From Synechococcus sp. AG-670-F04 (GTDB lineage Bacteria; Cyanobacteriota; Cyanobacteriia; PCC-6307; Cyanobiaceae), in assembly GCA_003211515.1 (NCBI GenBank), contig QCSN01000015.1, forward strand, positions 1 to 42,477: a stretch of DNA of 42,477 nucleotides. Direction: 5' to 3'. This document shows positions 19,855 to 28,463 of this stretch, in pieces. The notes below the pieces were generated by a model that ran no database searches, was not told the origin of the DNA, and worked only from the letters and a program-made list of their open reading frames with translations. Within the stretch, counting starts at the first letter, position 1. Each line of letters opens with the position of its first letter. The position numbers were made by a program, and so were the translations under genes.

Positions 19855-20523
19855 ATGACGGTATCGGCTCCCTATTACGGCGACAGCGCCGTAATGCGCA
19901 CCCCGCCTCCGGATCTGCCGTCGCTGCTCCTCAAGGAGCGCATCGTTTATCTGGGCCTCCCATTATTTTCTGATAACGATGCCAAGCGTCAGATGGGTAT
20001 TGATGTCACCGAACTGATCATCGCCCAGCTGCTGTATCTCGAGTTTGATAATTCCGAGAAGCCAATTTATTTCTACATCAACTCCACAGGTACCAGTTGG
20101 TATTCCGGCGATGCCATTGGGTTTGAAACGGAGGCTTTCGCAATCTGCGACACGCTCCGCTACGTCAAACCTCCGGTGCACACCATCTGCATCGGTCAGG
20201 CCATGGGCACTGCAGCAGTGATCCTTTCAGCGGGAACGAAGGGACAGCGTGCAGCACTTCCACACTCATCAATCGTTCTGCATCAACCAAGAAGCGGCGC
20301 ACAAGGTCAGGCGACAGATATCCAGATCCGGGCCAAAGAGGTGTTGCACAACAAACAGGCCATGCTCGAAATCCTTTCAAACAACACCGGACGTTCCGTT
20401 GAAGACCTGAGCAAGGATTCCGATCGAATGAGCTACCTCACTCCGCAGGAGGCCGTGGAGTACGGCTTGATTGATCGTGTACTCAGCAGCCGCAAAGATC
20501 TTCCTGGGAACAACGCCGTTTAG
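19855..20523 (+). CDS. clpR: ClpR, inactive ClpP-family subunit
   Basis: 222 residues. The protein is ClpP-like throughout, but the catalytic serine segment reads GQAMGTAAVILSAG instead of [11 protein letters not shown], so the nucleophile position is glycine. The histidine segment LPHSSIVLHQP is kept. This is the cyanobacterial ClpR, which forms mixed rings with ClpP3 and works with ClpC and ClpS. It lies 51 bases before clpP3, the usual two-gene unit. Confidence 0.92.
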   Translation: MTVSAPYYGDSAVMRTPPPDLPSLLLKERIVYLGLPLFSDNDAKRQMGIDVTELIIAQLLYLEFDNSEKPIYFYINSTGTSWYSGDAIGFETEAFAICDTLRYVKPPVHTICIGQAMGTAAVILSAGTKGQRAALPHSSIVLHQPRSGAQGQATDIQIRAKEVLHNKQAMLEILSNNTGRSVEDLSKDSDRMSYLTPQEAVEYGLIDRVLSSRKDLPGNNAV

Positions 20524-20574
20524 GGCCGAAGTTCATTTCATTTTTTTCAAACACCGTTCAAAAGGATCTAACCC

Positions 20575-21177
20575 ATGCCAATTGGAACTCCAAGCGTCCC
20601 CTACCGTCTTCCTGGCAGCCAAATGGAACGTTGGGTGGATATTTACACCCGGCTAGGTGTCGAACGCATCCTGTTTCTCGGCTCAGAAGTCAATGACGGA
20701 ATCGCCAATAGTCTGGTTGCACAGATGCTGTATCTCGATTCAGAAGACAGCAGCAAACCGATCTATCTCTACATCAACTCACCCGGAGGGTCAGTGACCG
20801 CCGGCTTGGCGATCTACGACACTATCCAGTATGTGAAAAGTGAAGTCGTCACCATCTGTGTTGGCCTTGCTGCATCAATGGGAGCTTTTTTGCTCGCAGC
20901 CGGGACGAAGGGAAAGCGTGTTGCTCTTCCCCATAGCCGAATCATGATCCACCAACCTCTGGGGGGCACAAGCCGCCGCCAGGCCAGTGACATTGAAATC
21001 GAAGCGCGTGAAATCCTTCGGATGAAGGACATGCTCAATCGCTCTTTATCTGATATGAGTGGACAGAGTTTTGAAAAAATAGAAAAAGATACCGACCGTG
21101 ATTACTTCCTGAGCGCTCAAGAAGCAAAAGATTACGGATTGATTGACCGGGTGATCACCCATCCCACCGAGGCATAA
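20575..21177 (+). CDS. clpP: ATP-dependent Clp protease proteolytic subunit ClpP3
   Basis: 200 residues with an intact active site: [11 protein letters not shown] supplies the serine, [11 protein letters not shown] the histidine, and the aspartate follows in the C-terminal third ([18 protein letters not shown]). [14 protein letters not shown] is the oligomerisation and oxyanion region. It pairs with clpR directly upstream. An 18-base hairpin 40 bases after the stop may end the transcript. In related genomes other core genes often follow, whereas here the sequence becomes AT-rich and gene-poor. Confidence 0.95.
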   Translation: MPIGTPSVPYRLPGSQMERWVDIYTRLGVERILFLGSEVNDGIANSLVAQMLYLDSEDSSKPIYLYINSPGGSVTAGLAIYDTIQYVKSEVVTICVGLAASMGAFLLAAGTKGKRVALPHSRIMIHQPLGGTSRRQASDIEIEAREILRMKDMLNRSLSDMSGQSFEKIEKDTDRDYFLSAQEAKDYGLIDRVITHPTEA

Positions 21178-21217
21178 GCCGGAACGACACCAACACGGAC
21201 AAACCACACTGCTCTGG

Positions 21218-21235
21218 AGCCTGAGGAATCAGGCT
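21218..21235 (+). terminator. Hairpin after clpP3
   Basis: AGCCTGA-GGAA-TCAGGCT forms a perfect 7-bp stem with a GNRA-type tetraloop, followed by TTGTTC. The T tract is short, so it is a moderate intrinsic terminator for clpR-clpP3. Confidence 0.55.
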
Positions 21236-21306
21236 TTGTTCAAAAAAAACCAGCCATCAAGCAGAAGTAGCGCCACCAGAAAGCGATACATACAAAATTC
21301 AATCAT
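21229..21306 (-). CDS. Very short membrane-peptide ORF
   Basis: 25 codons beginning MIEFCMYRFLVALLLL and ending NKA, one predicted helix. It overlaps the clpP3 terminator hairpin. T-rich strands give hydrophobic ORFs by chance, so support is weak. Confidence 0.2.
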   Translation of the reverse strand: MIEFCMYRFLVALLLLDGWFFLNKA

Positions 21307-21894
21307 CTTTACGCATAATAAATTTTTACGCTGAACTTGTCTCGACAAGATTCGAACCAATATCCAATATCCTGACAGCGACTGAACTCAACGGCAAGAA
21401 ATCTTCCACAGCAACTCAGCTCCTAGGCGTTCAATTTGGCACACACTTTCCGACGCAAGATCACATCACCATTTCTTGTGCTTGGGCATAAAACAACGCA
21501 AAACCTTAACAAAACAAGAAAAATATCTAAAAAAATCCGGAAAAACAATATTATTCCATACGAGCATAAACTATCTTATGAATGGATGAATAAGAGCCCT
21601 GATATAAACATTCCAAGACTAGAGATAAAATCCATTGTGGGATGGAATCATGCAGAATTCCAGAGCGGCCTAGGACAGCACATCGAGAGCAAATCGCCGC
21701 TGAACGCGGTAAACCAACGACCAGTTGAAATCGACCGAGTCGGGGCTGATTCGGAACAAGGGGCAAGGGGGTGGAATCACCAGAACATCACCAAAGAATT
21801 GAAGATGTTTAACCAGACTCAAAGACCTGACTTCACCAGATGAACATTGATCGTATGGATATCCAATAGAGCACCACCTTTTACTGATCAAGCC
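21307..21894. other. AT-rich stretch without a convincing gene
   Basis: Overlapping ORFs occur on both strands (135 codons plus, 71 and 73 codons minus), but none shows domain-like composition or a clear ribosome site. This is where base composition shifts from the GC-rich core to the AT-rich island. Confidence 0.5.
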
Positions 21895-22077
21895 ATGGAA
21901 AACCTACAAGCCACCCTGACAGCACTGACATATTCCACAGCCTTGGTCCTCCTCGTCTCCGTTGGGGCAGAACCTGATTCAAGGGTTGGGCAACAGACAG
22001 AGCTTGCCGAGAGCCAAGAGGTTGTTGAATGGATCTGTGACGAGTTTCTGGAACCAGGGATCTGTGAAATGCTTTGA
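21895..22077 (+). CDS. Small protein with signal-like N-terminus, unknown
   Basis: 60 codons from ATG 21895. A hydrophobic segment (residues 12-25) ends in a possible cleavage site VGAEPD. The remainder is acidic and finishes VVEWICDEFLEPGICEML with two cysteines. Balanced composition makes it a plausible secreted small protein. An upstream in-frame start at 21847 would spoil the signal peptide. Confidence 0.4.
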   Translation: MENLQATLTALTYSTALVLLVSVGAEPDSRVGQQTELAESQEVVEWICDEFLEPGICEML

Positions 22078-22189
22078 GTACAGCTGCATCAAGAATGCAT
22101 CTCCATCGCAAGCACGCCTGGAGAACGATGGACACCACAAGTCGCGACTGCTGCAAAATAATTAAAAAGAGATCGCAGAAACAATCCCC

Positions 22190-23020
22190 ATGCAGACAGC
22201 AATGAATAAAAGCCTTTCAGGACTCAAACTGGCCGTGATCGGTCATCAGGAATGGGTCAACTTCTTGAAGGTGGACACCTTGCCGAAGCCAGGCATGATC
22301 AGCCGAGCCGAACGCACACTCGAGGAGCCGGCCGGTGCTGGTGCGGTGGTTGCGGCCCAACTGGCACGACTCACGAAAACGATTGTTCCCTTCTACACAG
22401 CGCTCGGACGAGATGAGATTGGTCAACGGAGCGTTGCACGATTGCGACAACTGGGAGTGGAATGTCATGTCGCCTGGCGGGACGGTCCAAGCCGCCGCGG
22501 ACTCAGCCTTGTCGATCAAGGAGGGGATCGAGCGATCACCGTTATTGGCGAACGTCACACACCACATCCAGACGATCCGTTGCCCTGGGAACACTTGACA
22601 CTCTGCGACGGGGTGTTTGTCTCTGCAACAAATTCAAATGGGTTACGACTGGCCCGACAGGCAAAAGTATTAACGGCCACTCCACGTCTGGGCTTGCACG
22701 TCTTCAAGACTGCGGGAGTAGAACTGGACGCACTGATTGGAAGCCGACTTGATCCAAGCGAACAAATTGAAAAGGATGCATGGAACCCAACACCAAGGGT
22801 GATCATCGCCACCGAAGGCGCGAGAGGCGGCATCGTTCAACCAGGCGGGAGATATCAGGCAGTGGAACCGACAGGCCAACGCATTGAATCGTATGGATGC
22901 GGCGACAGTTTTGCCGCAGGTGTTACTTGTGGGCTGTCCGCAGGCTGGCCAATTAAAGAGTCGATCGAGCTCGGCGCGCGATGCGGAGCAGACTGCATTA
23001 CACGATTTGGACCGTATTGA
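22190..23020 (+). CDS. PfkB-family (ribokinase-like) carbohydrate kinase
   Basis: 276 residues; a second ATG lies at 22202. A ribokinase fold is seen: GAGAVVAAQLARL near residue 50 (substrate loop), LGRDEIGQRSVARLRQLGV, and the C-terminal catalytic motif ESYGCGDSFAAGVTCGL, where GCGD replaces the usual GAGD and keeps the base aspartate. Substrate cannot be told; ribose, fructose, adenosine-like or other sugars are possible. It is the only ordinary enzyme in an otherwise gene-poor, AT-rich region and its own base composition is closer to the core. Confidence 0.82.
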   Translation: MQTAMNKSLSGLKLAVIGHQEWVNFLKVDTLPKPGMISRAERTLEEPAGAGAVVAAQLARLTKTIVPFYTALGRDEIGQRSVARLRQLGVECHVAWRDGPSRRGLSLVDQGGDRAITVIGERHTPHPDDPLPWEHLTLCDGVFVSATNSNGLRLARQAKVLTATPRLGLHVFKTAGVELDALIGSRLDPSEQIEKDAWNPTPRVIIATEGARGGIVQPGGRYQAVEPTGQRIESYGCGDSFAAGVTCGLSAGWPIKESIELGARCGADCITRFGPY

Positions 23021-23616
23021 TAAAAAAAATGATTTGTTCAACGTCAAACGCGGATCCACGTTCTGTGACCTACTTCGGAGCCATACTGGATTTTGCCATG
23101 AGATAAAAAGCAAGCGTGACTTCATTCTCTCCTGCGGCGCTCGCCATGGCTTCCACTTTGCGCCTCACAGCAGGACGTACAAAAAACGGAACATCTTTTT
23201 TAAGAGCGCTCAGTGCGTCTGGCACCCAAATCACGATTCATTCCAGGGAGATGAACGAACAACGTTCGTGACCGATGAGACTACAGCACGAAGAAATACC
23301 CGACCACGCAGTCGCGCATCAGGATTTAATGACAGGGAAACGATGCCACGAATCGGCGATGACGCCTTCAACGTCTGCCTGGGAGACGGAGCTGGCCTGA
23401 TCTCACGGATGACTATGCAAGCAAGTTTCGAAGCCCAGTCTGAATCTGAAGATGTCAATGGAAGACAGCAACGGATGCGGAGTTGACGATTGATAGATTC
23501 TTGGCATGCTATGTCATGAAAAAGGCATCAGGAAAAGGTCACCAACCAAAACAAGATGTGATAACCGTGCCGGGATTAGGCATACTGCCACTAACAGACG
23601 CTCCAGGAACAATGCA
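23021..23616. other. Stretch without a convincing gene
   Basis: ORFs on both strands (a 200-codon plus frame that overlaps pfkB out of frame, and a 75-codon minus frame) show no recognisable protein features. I see no RNA gene or repeat here. Confidence 0.4.
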
Positions 23617-23805
23617 ATGAAGGACAAGCAAACAGCACAGATCCATCAGGACAATGCGGAGAAGTTCTATCGGCAAGCGCAGGTGCAAGCCGAAAAGAAC
23701 GGCGATAGTGAATTATCAGGACAGTTGATTCTGCAGGCCCTGAAACAAGAACGTTTATTGAGCAATCTTGGCCCTCAGGTTGTTGATTTTATCAAGAAAG
23801 GCTAA
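23617..23805 (+). CDS. Conserved-looking small helical protein, unknown
   Basis: 62 codons from ATG 23617; the open frame begins earlier, but those codons look random. The sequence has a charged helix (QIHQDNAEKFYRQAQVQAEK) then SELSGQLILQALKQERLL and GPQVVDFIKK. It reads like the small cytoplasmic proteins common in marine picocyanobacteria. Function unknown. Confidence 0.6.
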   Translation: MKDKQTAQIHQDNAEKFYRQAQVQAEKNGDSELSGQLILQALKQERLLSNLGPQVVDFIKKG

Positions 23806-23928
23806 CAAGCCACTCAGGGATATTAGAACGAATGGCCATTAAAAAAGTAGACATCTCTCGTAATATCAGCCATTAAAAATCATATTTCTAATCAAAATGT
23901 CGAACTGCATGTCAATACGACAGCTTGA

Positions 23929-24204
23929 ATGAAATGGGTCAAATTGACAACAGGCAGACGAGAGTTGATGCAGATAGAGGTGGCCCAAATGCCCATTAAT
24001 TCGCAACTTCAACAACAATCAAAAAAATTTCAATGCTCCATAACATCCAAAGGCAACACACCGAGCGTTAAATGTTTACGAAAATTGAATCAGCAATGCC
24101 ATAAAATAAAAACTAAGTATAAGTTAAAAAAATCAGTGAATTACGAGCCAAGGCTTTACCAACGAACCGAAGGTCGCTTAAGTAGAATACAGAAAAGAAA
24201 CTGA
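23929..24204 (+). CDS. Small basic ORF, unknown
   Basis: 91 codons, rich in Lys, Gln and Arg, with few hydrophobic clusters. It stops two bases before the next start (24207), which hints at coupling, but its sequence is not distinctive and it may be non-coding. Confidence 0.3.
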   Translation: MKWVKLTTGRRELMQIEVAQMPINSQLQQQSKKFQCSITSKGNTPSVKCLRKLNQQCHKIKTKYKLKKSVNYEPRLYQRTEGRLSRIQKRN

Positions 24205-24206
24205 TT

Positions 24207-24398
24207 ATGTATCAAGCGCAACGCAGGAACTTGGAACAATTGCTGGAGCGCAAGTGGGCAGAAGTCAGCAAATTATCGGAGTTGCACAAACAAGAACTCA
24301 ATCGGAAACTCAGGCCTCCCACAAAACAGGAAAATGTCTCGGATGAGCTCTTGAAGAAGCTTATCAATAATTGTTTTCACGATTTAGAGGCGAGCTAA
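24207..24398 (+). CDS. Small helical protein, unknown
   Basis: 63 codons. An amphipathic helix (RNLEQLLERKWAEVSKL) is followed by a charged linker and a second helix (ELLKKLINNCFHDLE). Composition is protein-like. It is two bases downstream of the previous ORF. Confidence 0.45.
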   Translation: MYQAQRRNLEQLLERKWAEVSKLSELHKQELNRKLRPPTKQENVSDELLKKLINNCFHDLEAS

Positions 24399-24723
24399 AA
24401 AAGAATTTGATTTGATCAATCGCGAAACTGCTGCAGGCAAATAATTCAAAGCAAAGACCCAATGGTGATTTTCATATTGAATACGAATGATTCAATGTAT
24501 AACTAGATTCTGATTGAGCTTCCGAAACTTTTTAATAGTCAAGGATTGGGGCTTTGGCTTTAATTATTAACAAAAATATTCGGCAAATGAAAATTAAGCG
24601 AAAGAAATGCAAAAATTGGCAAGACATTTATAAGGCATGCCAGCATTTAAGGTAATTTATTCAAAGAAAATCGTACGGTTCAAAGCATGAATTGAATCCA
24701 AACCGAGGCGATCAAGGATACAC
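24399..24723. other. AT-rich non-coding stretch
   Basis: I see no ORF of substance, tRNA or clear hairpin. Base composition is strongly A/T. Confidence 0.5.
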
Positions 24724-24837
24724 TTATCTAAAGCAATTTTCTGAATTATAACCGAGCAAATTCAAGAGAAAGAAGCCAAAAAACACTCCAATTATAAAGG
24801 AACCGGCAATAAGCTCTTTTTCGTAATCTTTTTCCAT
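24724..24837 (-). CDS. 37-residue single-helix membrane protein
   Basis: A charged start (MEKDYEKELIAG) precedes a helix SFIIGVFFGFFLLNLL and a polar end. The charged residues flanking one hydrophobic segment look more like a real small membrane protein than a chance T-rich ORF. Unknown role. Confidence 0.4.
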   Translation of the reverse strand: MEKDYEKELIAGSFIIGVFFGFFLLNLLGYNSENCFR

Positions 24838-24914
24838 CGGCGAAAATACATGTGCCTTTCATTAGATCAGGAATGGAGCATTAAAACTGTCACTGAAAGC
24901 ACATGGAGACGCAA

Positions 24915-25058
24915 ATGAATTTTATCTCTGCAAAGTCGTCTGTGATCAAAAAACAAAAAAGAAAAACAGCGAAAAACCAATCAAAGCTTGGACAAAAGTC
25001 CAATAAAGATCAAGTCATTGGGTACACTAACTCAACAGAAGGGGGGCAACCGAAATAA
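24915..25058 (+). CDS. Small basic ORF, unknown
   Basis: 47 codons, very rich in Lys, Gln, Ser and Asn. Its ATG overlaps the stop of a 22-codon ORF (24850-24918, ATGA overlap). Its stop lies within the first unit of an 8-bp tandem repeat. Coding status uncertain. Confidence 0.3.
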   Translation: MNFISAKSSVIKKQKRKTAKNQSKLGQKSNKDQVIGYTNSTEGGQPK

Positions 25059-25074
25059 CGAAATAACGAAATAA
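25051..25074 (+). repeat. 8-bp tandem repeat, three units
   Basis: CGAAATAA repeated three times without mismatch, followed by CGACC. It contains stop codons in more than one frame. Confidence 0.85.
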
Positions 25075-25153
25075 CGACCACATGCAAAAGATATTAATTT
25101 CAAGGCAAGTACTTTTCTAAAGACGCAGCCAAACAGAAAATGTGTGTTATGGT

Positions 25154-25651
25154 ATGCGAAATAAATTTTCGATGAGTTTTCAGCCTAAAAAGATTTCCGC
25201 AAAAGTCAGAGCAGGAGACATTGGAAGATTCAATCCATTCAATTCAGAGTTTGTGATGGGTTCCTTTAAAACCTCAGGAAAAAAGTTTCGATCAGCTCCA
25301 AGAGGCTTTTTCGCAATTGAGCCAGCGGCCAATGCAATATACATGGGATTCGATTACAACAACGACGGTATAATTAGCGTAAGGGAGGAGGCTTTTGCCA
25401 GGTTTACAGTCCAGATCAATCCTTTCGAGACAAAAACAACAACAGATAAGCTGGTTGATAAATTCTCAAATCCCAAAGCAAAAGGTAAGATTATGTTCAA
25501 ACGCAAAGTTCTAGACGACATCGTTGCATTCGAACCGAGTATTAACAAAGATAAATTAAGCCCTGTCGCAGAAATGTTTAACGGACAGCTGATCGGCGGA
25601 ACATATCCATATGAAGCACTGATCAACACTCTCCTTGATGGCCAGATGTAA
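25154..25651 (+). CDS. EF-hand-like small protein
   Basis: 165 residues from ATG 25154; GTG 25142 and ATG 25172 are alternatives. One calcium-loop motif is clear, DYNNDGIISVREEAF, with Asp1, Asn3, Asp5, Gly6, Ile8 and Glu12 in EF-hand spacing. A second, weaker match to the consensus is not visible. No signal peptide is seen. The rest (GRFNPFNSEFVMGS and later helices) is unrecognised. It stands alone in the AT-rich island, followed by a hairpin that may end its transcript. Confidence 0.65.
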   Translation: MRNKFSMSFQPKKISAKVRAGDIGRFNPFNSEFVMGSFKTSGKKFRSAPRGFFAIEPAANAIYMGFDYNNDGIISVREEAFARFTVQINPFETKTTTDKLVDKFSNPKAKGKIMFKRKVLDDIVAFEPSINKDKLSPVAEMFNGQLIGGTYPYEALINTLLDGQM

Positions 25652-25661
25652 TCCTGATCAG

Positions 25662-25694
25662 GCTCTTCCTATTGTGAAAACGTAGGGGAAGAGC
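25662..25694 (+). terminator. Inverted repeat after the EF-hand-like gene
   Basis: GCTCTTCC and GGAAGAGC form an 8-bp stem around a 17-base loop, 11 bases after the stop codon. There is no strong T tract, so termination is likely but not certain. Confidence 0.4.
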
Positions 25695-25933
25695 ATTCAG
25701 GTTTTCAGAGCTTGGGAGTTCACCTAAATATTACATACAGATTAGGTTTAAAGGTGTAAGCAACAAAGAAGCTGCTAAGTGGTAAAATGGCTAATTTTAT
25801 TGGTGCAATCAAACTCTCTTCTCTCCCGTGGCAAGAACGATAAGCTGACAGCTCGATACAGACTTGAAAAGCCAATCAAGGCGGATAGGTATCAACGGGC
25901 TATAGAGAAAAAGCCGATAAAAAGCTTTTAACC

Positions 25934-26095
25934 TCAAAAGCCACCGAAACGAAGGAAGATTTCCAAGGCACCCAAGCCGAACAAAAATGTTCCGCCAAGT
26001 AAAGCAAGTTCCTTTCGATGTTGTGCCATCGGAAGCAGGGCAGAGCCCACGAGCAGCGCACCAAAGAATCCAAAAGAAATCTGTAGACCCAACAT
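25934..26095 (-). CDS. 53-residue two-helix membrane protein
   Basis: Starts MLGLQISFGFFGALLVGSAL, has a polar turn MAQHRKEL, then ALLGGTFLFGLGALEIFL. The two helices with a charged loop and Gly-rich packing look like a genuine small membrane protein. The longer ORFs in the other two minus frames over the same bases read as shadows. Function unknown. Confidence 0.6.
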   Translation of the reverse strand: MLGLQISFGFFGALLVGSALLPMAQHRKELALLGGTFLFGLGALEIFLRFGGF

Positions 26096-26495
26096 TTAGA
26101 AGGGTTAATGTTTTCAATCATCGCACGGCTCTCTTGACGTAATTTCATTAAAAGCACTCAACAAAAGGGGTTGCCCTCGATACCTCAAGCCAAGTCTTAA
26201 CTTCAATCAACAAAATACTGAATCTTGCCAGTCCAGCACGTGGGTACCAAAACTGAAGTGGCATTGATGGGGGACTTCCACGGCATTTGCAGAGGGAGCC
26301 CTTTCCTTCGCAATGTGATGGTTCCGCCTTCAACGATCAAGGGAAACAGAGAAGGACTTATTGCCGAAAAACAAATAATTCAACTCACAAAAGTATTTAG
26401 GTCAATTTATAGTCAATGATCTCCATCACAAAAACTATACAATGATCCCCAACTTAAATTCGCAAATCCATCAGTCAATACGGAAGAATCACACA
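26096..26495. other. Stretch without a convincing gene
   Basis: A 64-codon plus ORF (26225-26419) and a start-less minus frame cover it, and neither is persuasive. No RNA gene recognised. Confidence 0.4.
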
Positions 26496-26525
26496 GTTTA
26501 AATCCCCCATTCGGGGGATTTAAAC
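26496..26525. terminator. Perfect 13-bp hairpin, probably bidirectional terminator
   Basis: GTTTAAATCCCCC and GGGGGATTTAAAC are exact reverse complements around the loop ATTC. T residues lie in the arms on each side of the GC block, so it would terminate in both directions. No gene ends immediately next to it. Confidence 0.6.
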
Positions 26526-26600
26526 ACAAAAGGTTCAAACGATACTAGACAGATTAGGAGCAAAAGTAGCTCCACGTTAAACAAATGAACGAGTCCATGC

Positions 26601-26708
26601 GTGATAGCTTTGATTCTCTTTACACTTTTATTGTTCGCTTACGGCACAATGCTTCAGAAGGGTCGGCAAGTTTCGAACCAAAATAATGTTAATTCAAACT
26701 TCACTTAA
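26601..26708 (+). CDS. 35-residue membrane-anchored small protein (GTG start)
   Basis: One hydrophobic helix at the very N-terminus (IALILFTLLLFAYG) then a polar tail (KGRQVSNQNNVNSN). It is 4 bases before the next small ORF in the same direction, as in an operon. Confidence 0.4.
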   Translation: MIALILFTLLLFAYGTMLQKGRQVSNQNNVNSNFT

Positions 26709-26712
26709 ATCA

Positions 26713-26835
26713 ATGATTATTTCCTATATCGGTATCGCGACATGCCTTGCCATTTATGCAAATGTAATCAGAATCATCCATACTGAGATGAAGGCAGAAA
26801 GAAAATTCACCATTAAAGCGTCATTAAGGCAATAA
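26713..26835 (+). CDS. 40-residue membrane-anchored small protein
   Basis: MIISYIGIATCLAIYANVI forms one helix, followed by a strongly basic tail (KAERKFTIKASLRQ). The positive-inside pattern and the 4-base spacing to the preceding ORF support a real pair. Function unknown. Confidence 0.42.
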   Translation: MIISYIGIATCLAIYANVIRIIHTEMKAERKFTIKASLRQ

Positions 26836-27536
26836 AAGGTCAAACAAAGAACAATGAAATAAGTTATTAAACTCAATTCACAGGAAAACAAGAAGGAAAT
26901 TTCGAAAAACAAAAAATCAAGAAAATCATAATCATCAATTAAGAAGAGAATATCGCCATTGCTAATGCGATAGAATCACAAATCAGCTAACACTTCTCGA
27001 AGCAACATGGATTCAAACCATGAAAAAATAGAATCTAAAAATTGAAAATCAATGAATCAATAAATGCAATCAAAAAAGAATAATAAAAGTGGTTAACTTC
27101 TGTTCATTCATACACATCATATAATTGATGAGTTAAAAATTTATCTATAGTCACAAAGACGTCCAATACTTTGCTTTGCAAAATAGACGCAAAAGCTATA
27201 GCATGCAACAGCTATAGACATGTATCAATAGCATTTTAATCATGACAAGGCTGCTTTCTCTGCATAAATAATGCAATGATAGGATAAAAGTTTTTTTGTA
27301 TTCTAGCGCGTGTCAATAACTGTTATCAATAGGAACACATCCATAATTTTGATGTATTAACAGGGTCCTAGGTTCTCAAGAGCGGGGTGGGATTTATGTT
27401 TTTTTAGCATTTAGATTGATGTTCATCAGCCACTCTTAACAGGAATAGATTAAAAGTATCACTTCGTGCATTAAGGAAGCATTCAATGGGGCAGAATTAA
27501 GGAGCGACAATCGAATCCTTAAAAACTTGATGAACG
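26836..27536. other. 700-base AT-rich non-coding stretch
   Basis: I see no supported gene. A near repeat AGCTATAG occurs twice around 27194-27220, and there is a GC-rich patch followed by seven T near 27390-27407, possibly the end of a small RNA. Nothing else stands out. Confidence 0.4.
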
Positions 27537-27632
27537 ATGCCTAAAGAAAACAACTTGCTTGATTGGCTTGGCACCATTGCGTTTAGTCTTATCGTATCAT
27601 TCATGATTTGTTTTGCTCTTACAATAAACTAG
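27537..27632 (+). CDS. 31-residue single-helix membrane protein
   Basis: A short polar start MPKENNLLDW precedes a helix LGTIAFSLIVSFMICFALT. The polar or charged N-terminus plus helix layout resembles small membrane subunits, but no known family is recognised. Confidence 0.42.
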   Translation: MPKENNLLDWLGTIAFSLIVSFMICFALTIN

Positions 27633-27879
27633 CACGCAATCCACAGCATAAAGCACATAAAGTCGAGTGATATGATCATCGAAAATCGATCAAATTAATT
27701 TAAAAAATATTGAGAATATTTCAGCATCACAGCAATCAATCAAGCCAATCACAGTGCGCCTTCATCGATACTGAAAGACGCAATAAAACGCGTTTTGTTT
27801 AAATCGAGACAAACAATTGTCATCTCAAAGAAAACTGAAAGCGATGACAGCAAGAGGCGAATAAGCTATTCAGTTTTCA

Positions 27880-28068
27880 TCAACAATCATATTCAATCAT
27901 TGCCTTCTGTTGTCGTTTTAATTCATCATTTTCTTTCATTTGTGATTCATCGTACGCAGATGTGCCGTAAATCGTAGAAGGAGAATAAAATGACTGATTC
28001 CTGAGAGAGGAAATGCGCTTGGCAAGAAGGCTTAGAGACCATCTCGCCGCTGAAAGAACTTTGCTCAT
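27880..28068 (-). CDS. Small helical protein, unknown
   Basis: 62 codons from the inner ATG (MSKVLSAARWSLSLLAKR). The first 25 residues make an amphipathic basic helix. The end is charged (SQMKENDELKRQQKAMIEY). The open frame reaches 16 codons further upstream to 28116. Unknown role. Confidence 0.45.
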   Translation of the reverse strand: MSKVLSAARWSLSLLAKRISSLRNQSFYSPSTIYGTSAYDESQMKENDELKRQQKAMIEYDC

Positions 28069-28167
28069 GTTAGTTACAATGCATCTATTGAACCAATAGC
28101 CACAGGTTTCGATCAAAGCAAGTGCAAGACAACTTATTAATCATATCTATAGGGTTAATACCTTGGT

Positions 28168-28293
28168 CTACTGACGGTGAGTGCATCGTCTTGTAGTAGC
28201 TTCGTTATCGCGATAATCAAAATTTGGGTCAACAGCTTCTGATTGCCTGCCTTTAAGACAAGGAATAACTTTAAAGCGGTGACCAGTAGAATT
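28168..28293 (-). pseudogene. Start-less protein-like frame
   Basis: 41 codons without a start, ending SEAVDPNFDYRDNEATTRR before TAG. The composition is protein-like, but a stop lies just upstream and no ATG, GTG or TTG precedes it in frame. It could be a gene remnant. Confidence 0.2.
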
Positions 28294-28463
28294 CTATTGC
28301 TTCAATGATATATAAATGATTCAACAGTCCCTTATTTGACCAGCAAGTATGCTGCAGGCGGTTGAGTTCAGTGTCGTGGTCTAGGATGATAAGCAAGCTA
28401 AAGCACTGTTTTCTCAGTGTTTGCGCAACCTAAAACCAGTCATACAAAGGGGGTTTACGCAAT

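Noticed and set aside
21436-21843. 135-codon plus ORF and overlapping minus ORFs
   Set aside because: Lys/Asn-rich composition with no structure or motif. ORFs of similar quality occur on the other strand.
23021-23486. Plus frame overlapping the kinase end and a 75-codon minus ORF
   Set aside because: The plus frame is out of frame with pfkB and reads as random. The minus ORF has no family signs or clear start.
25809-26157. Two minus ORFs of 102 and 85 codons
   Set aside because: They are rich in Trp, Cys and Arg. The third minus frame (25934-26095) encodes a cleaner two-helix protein.
26225-26419. 64-codon plus ORF
   Set aside because: No protein-like pattern. The opposite strand has an equally weak start-less frame.
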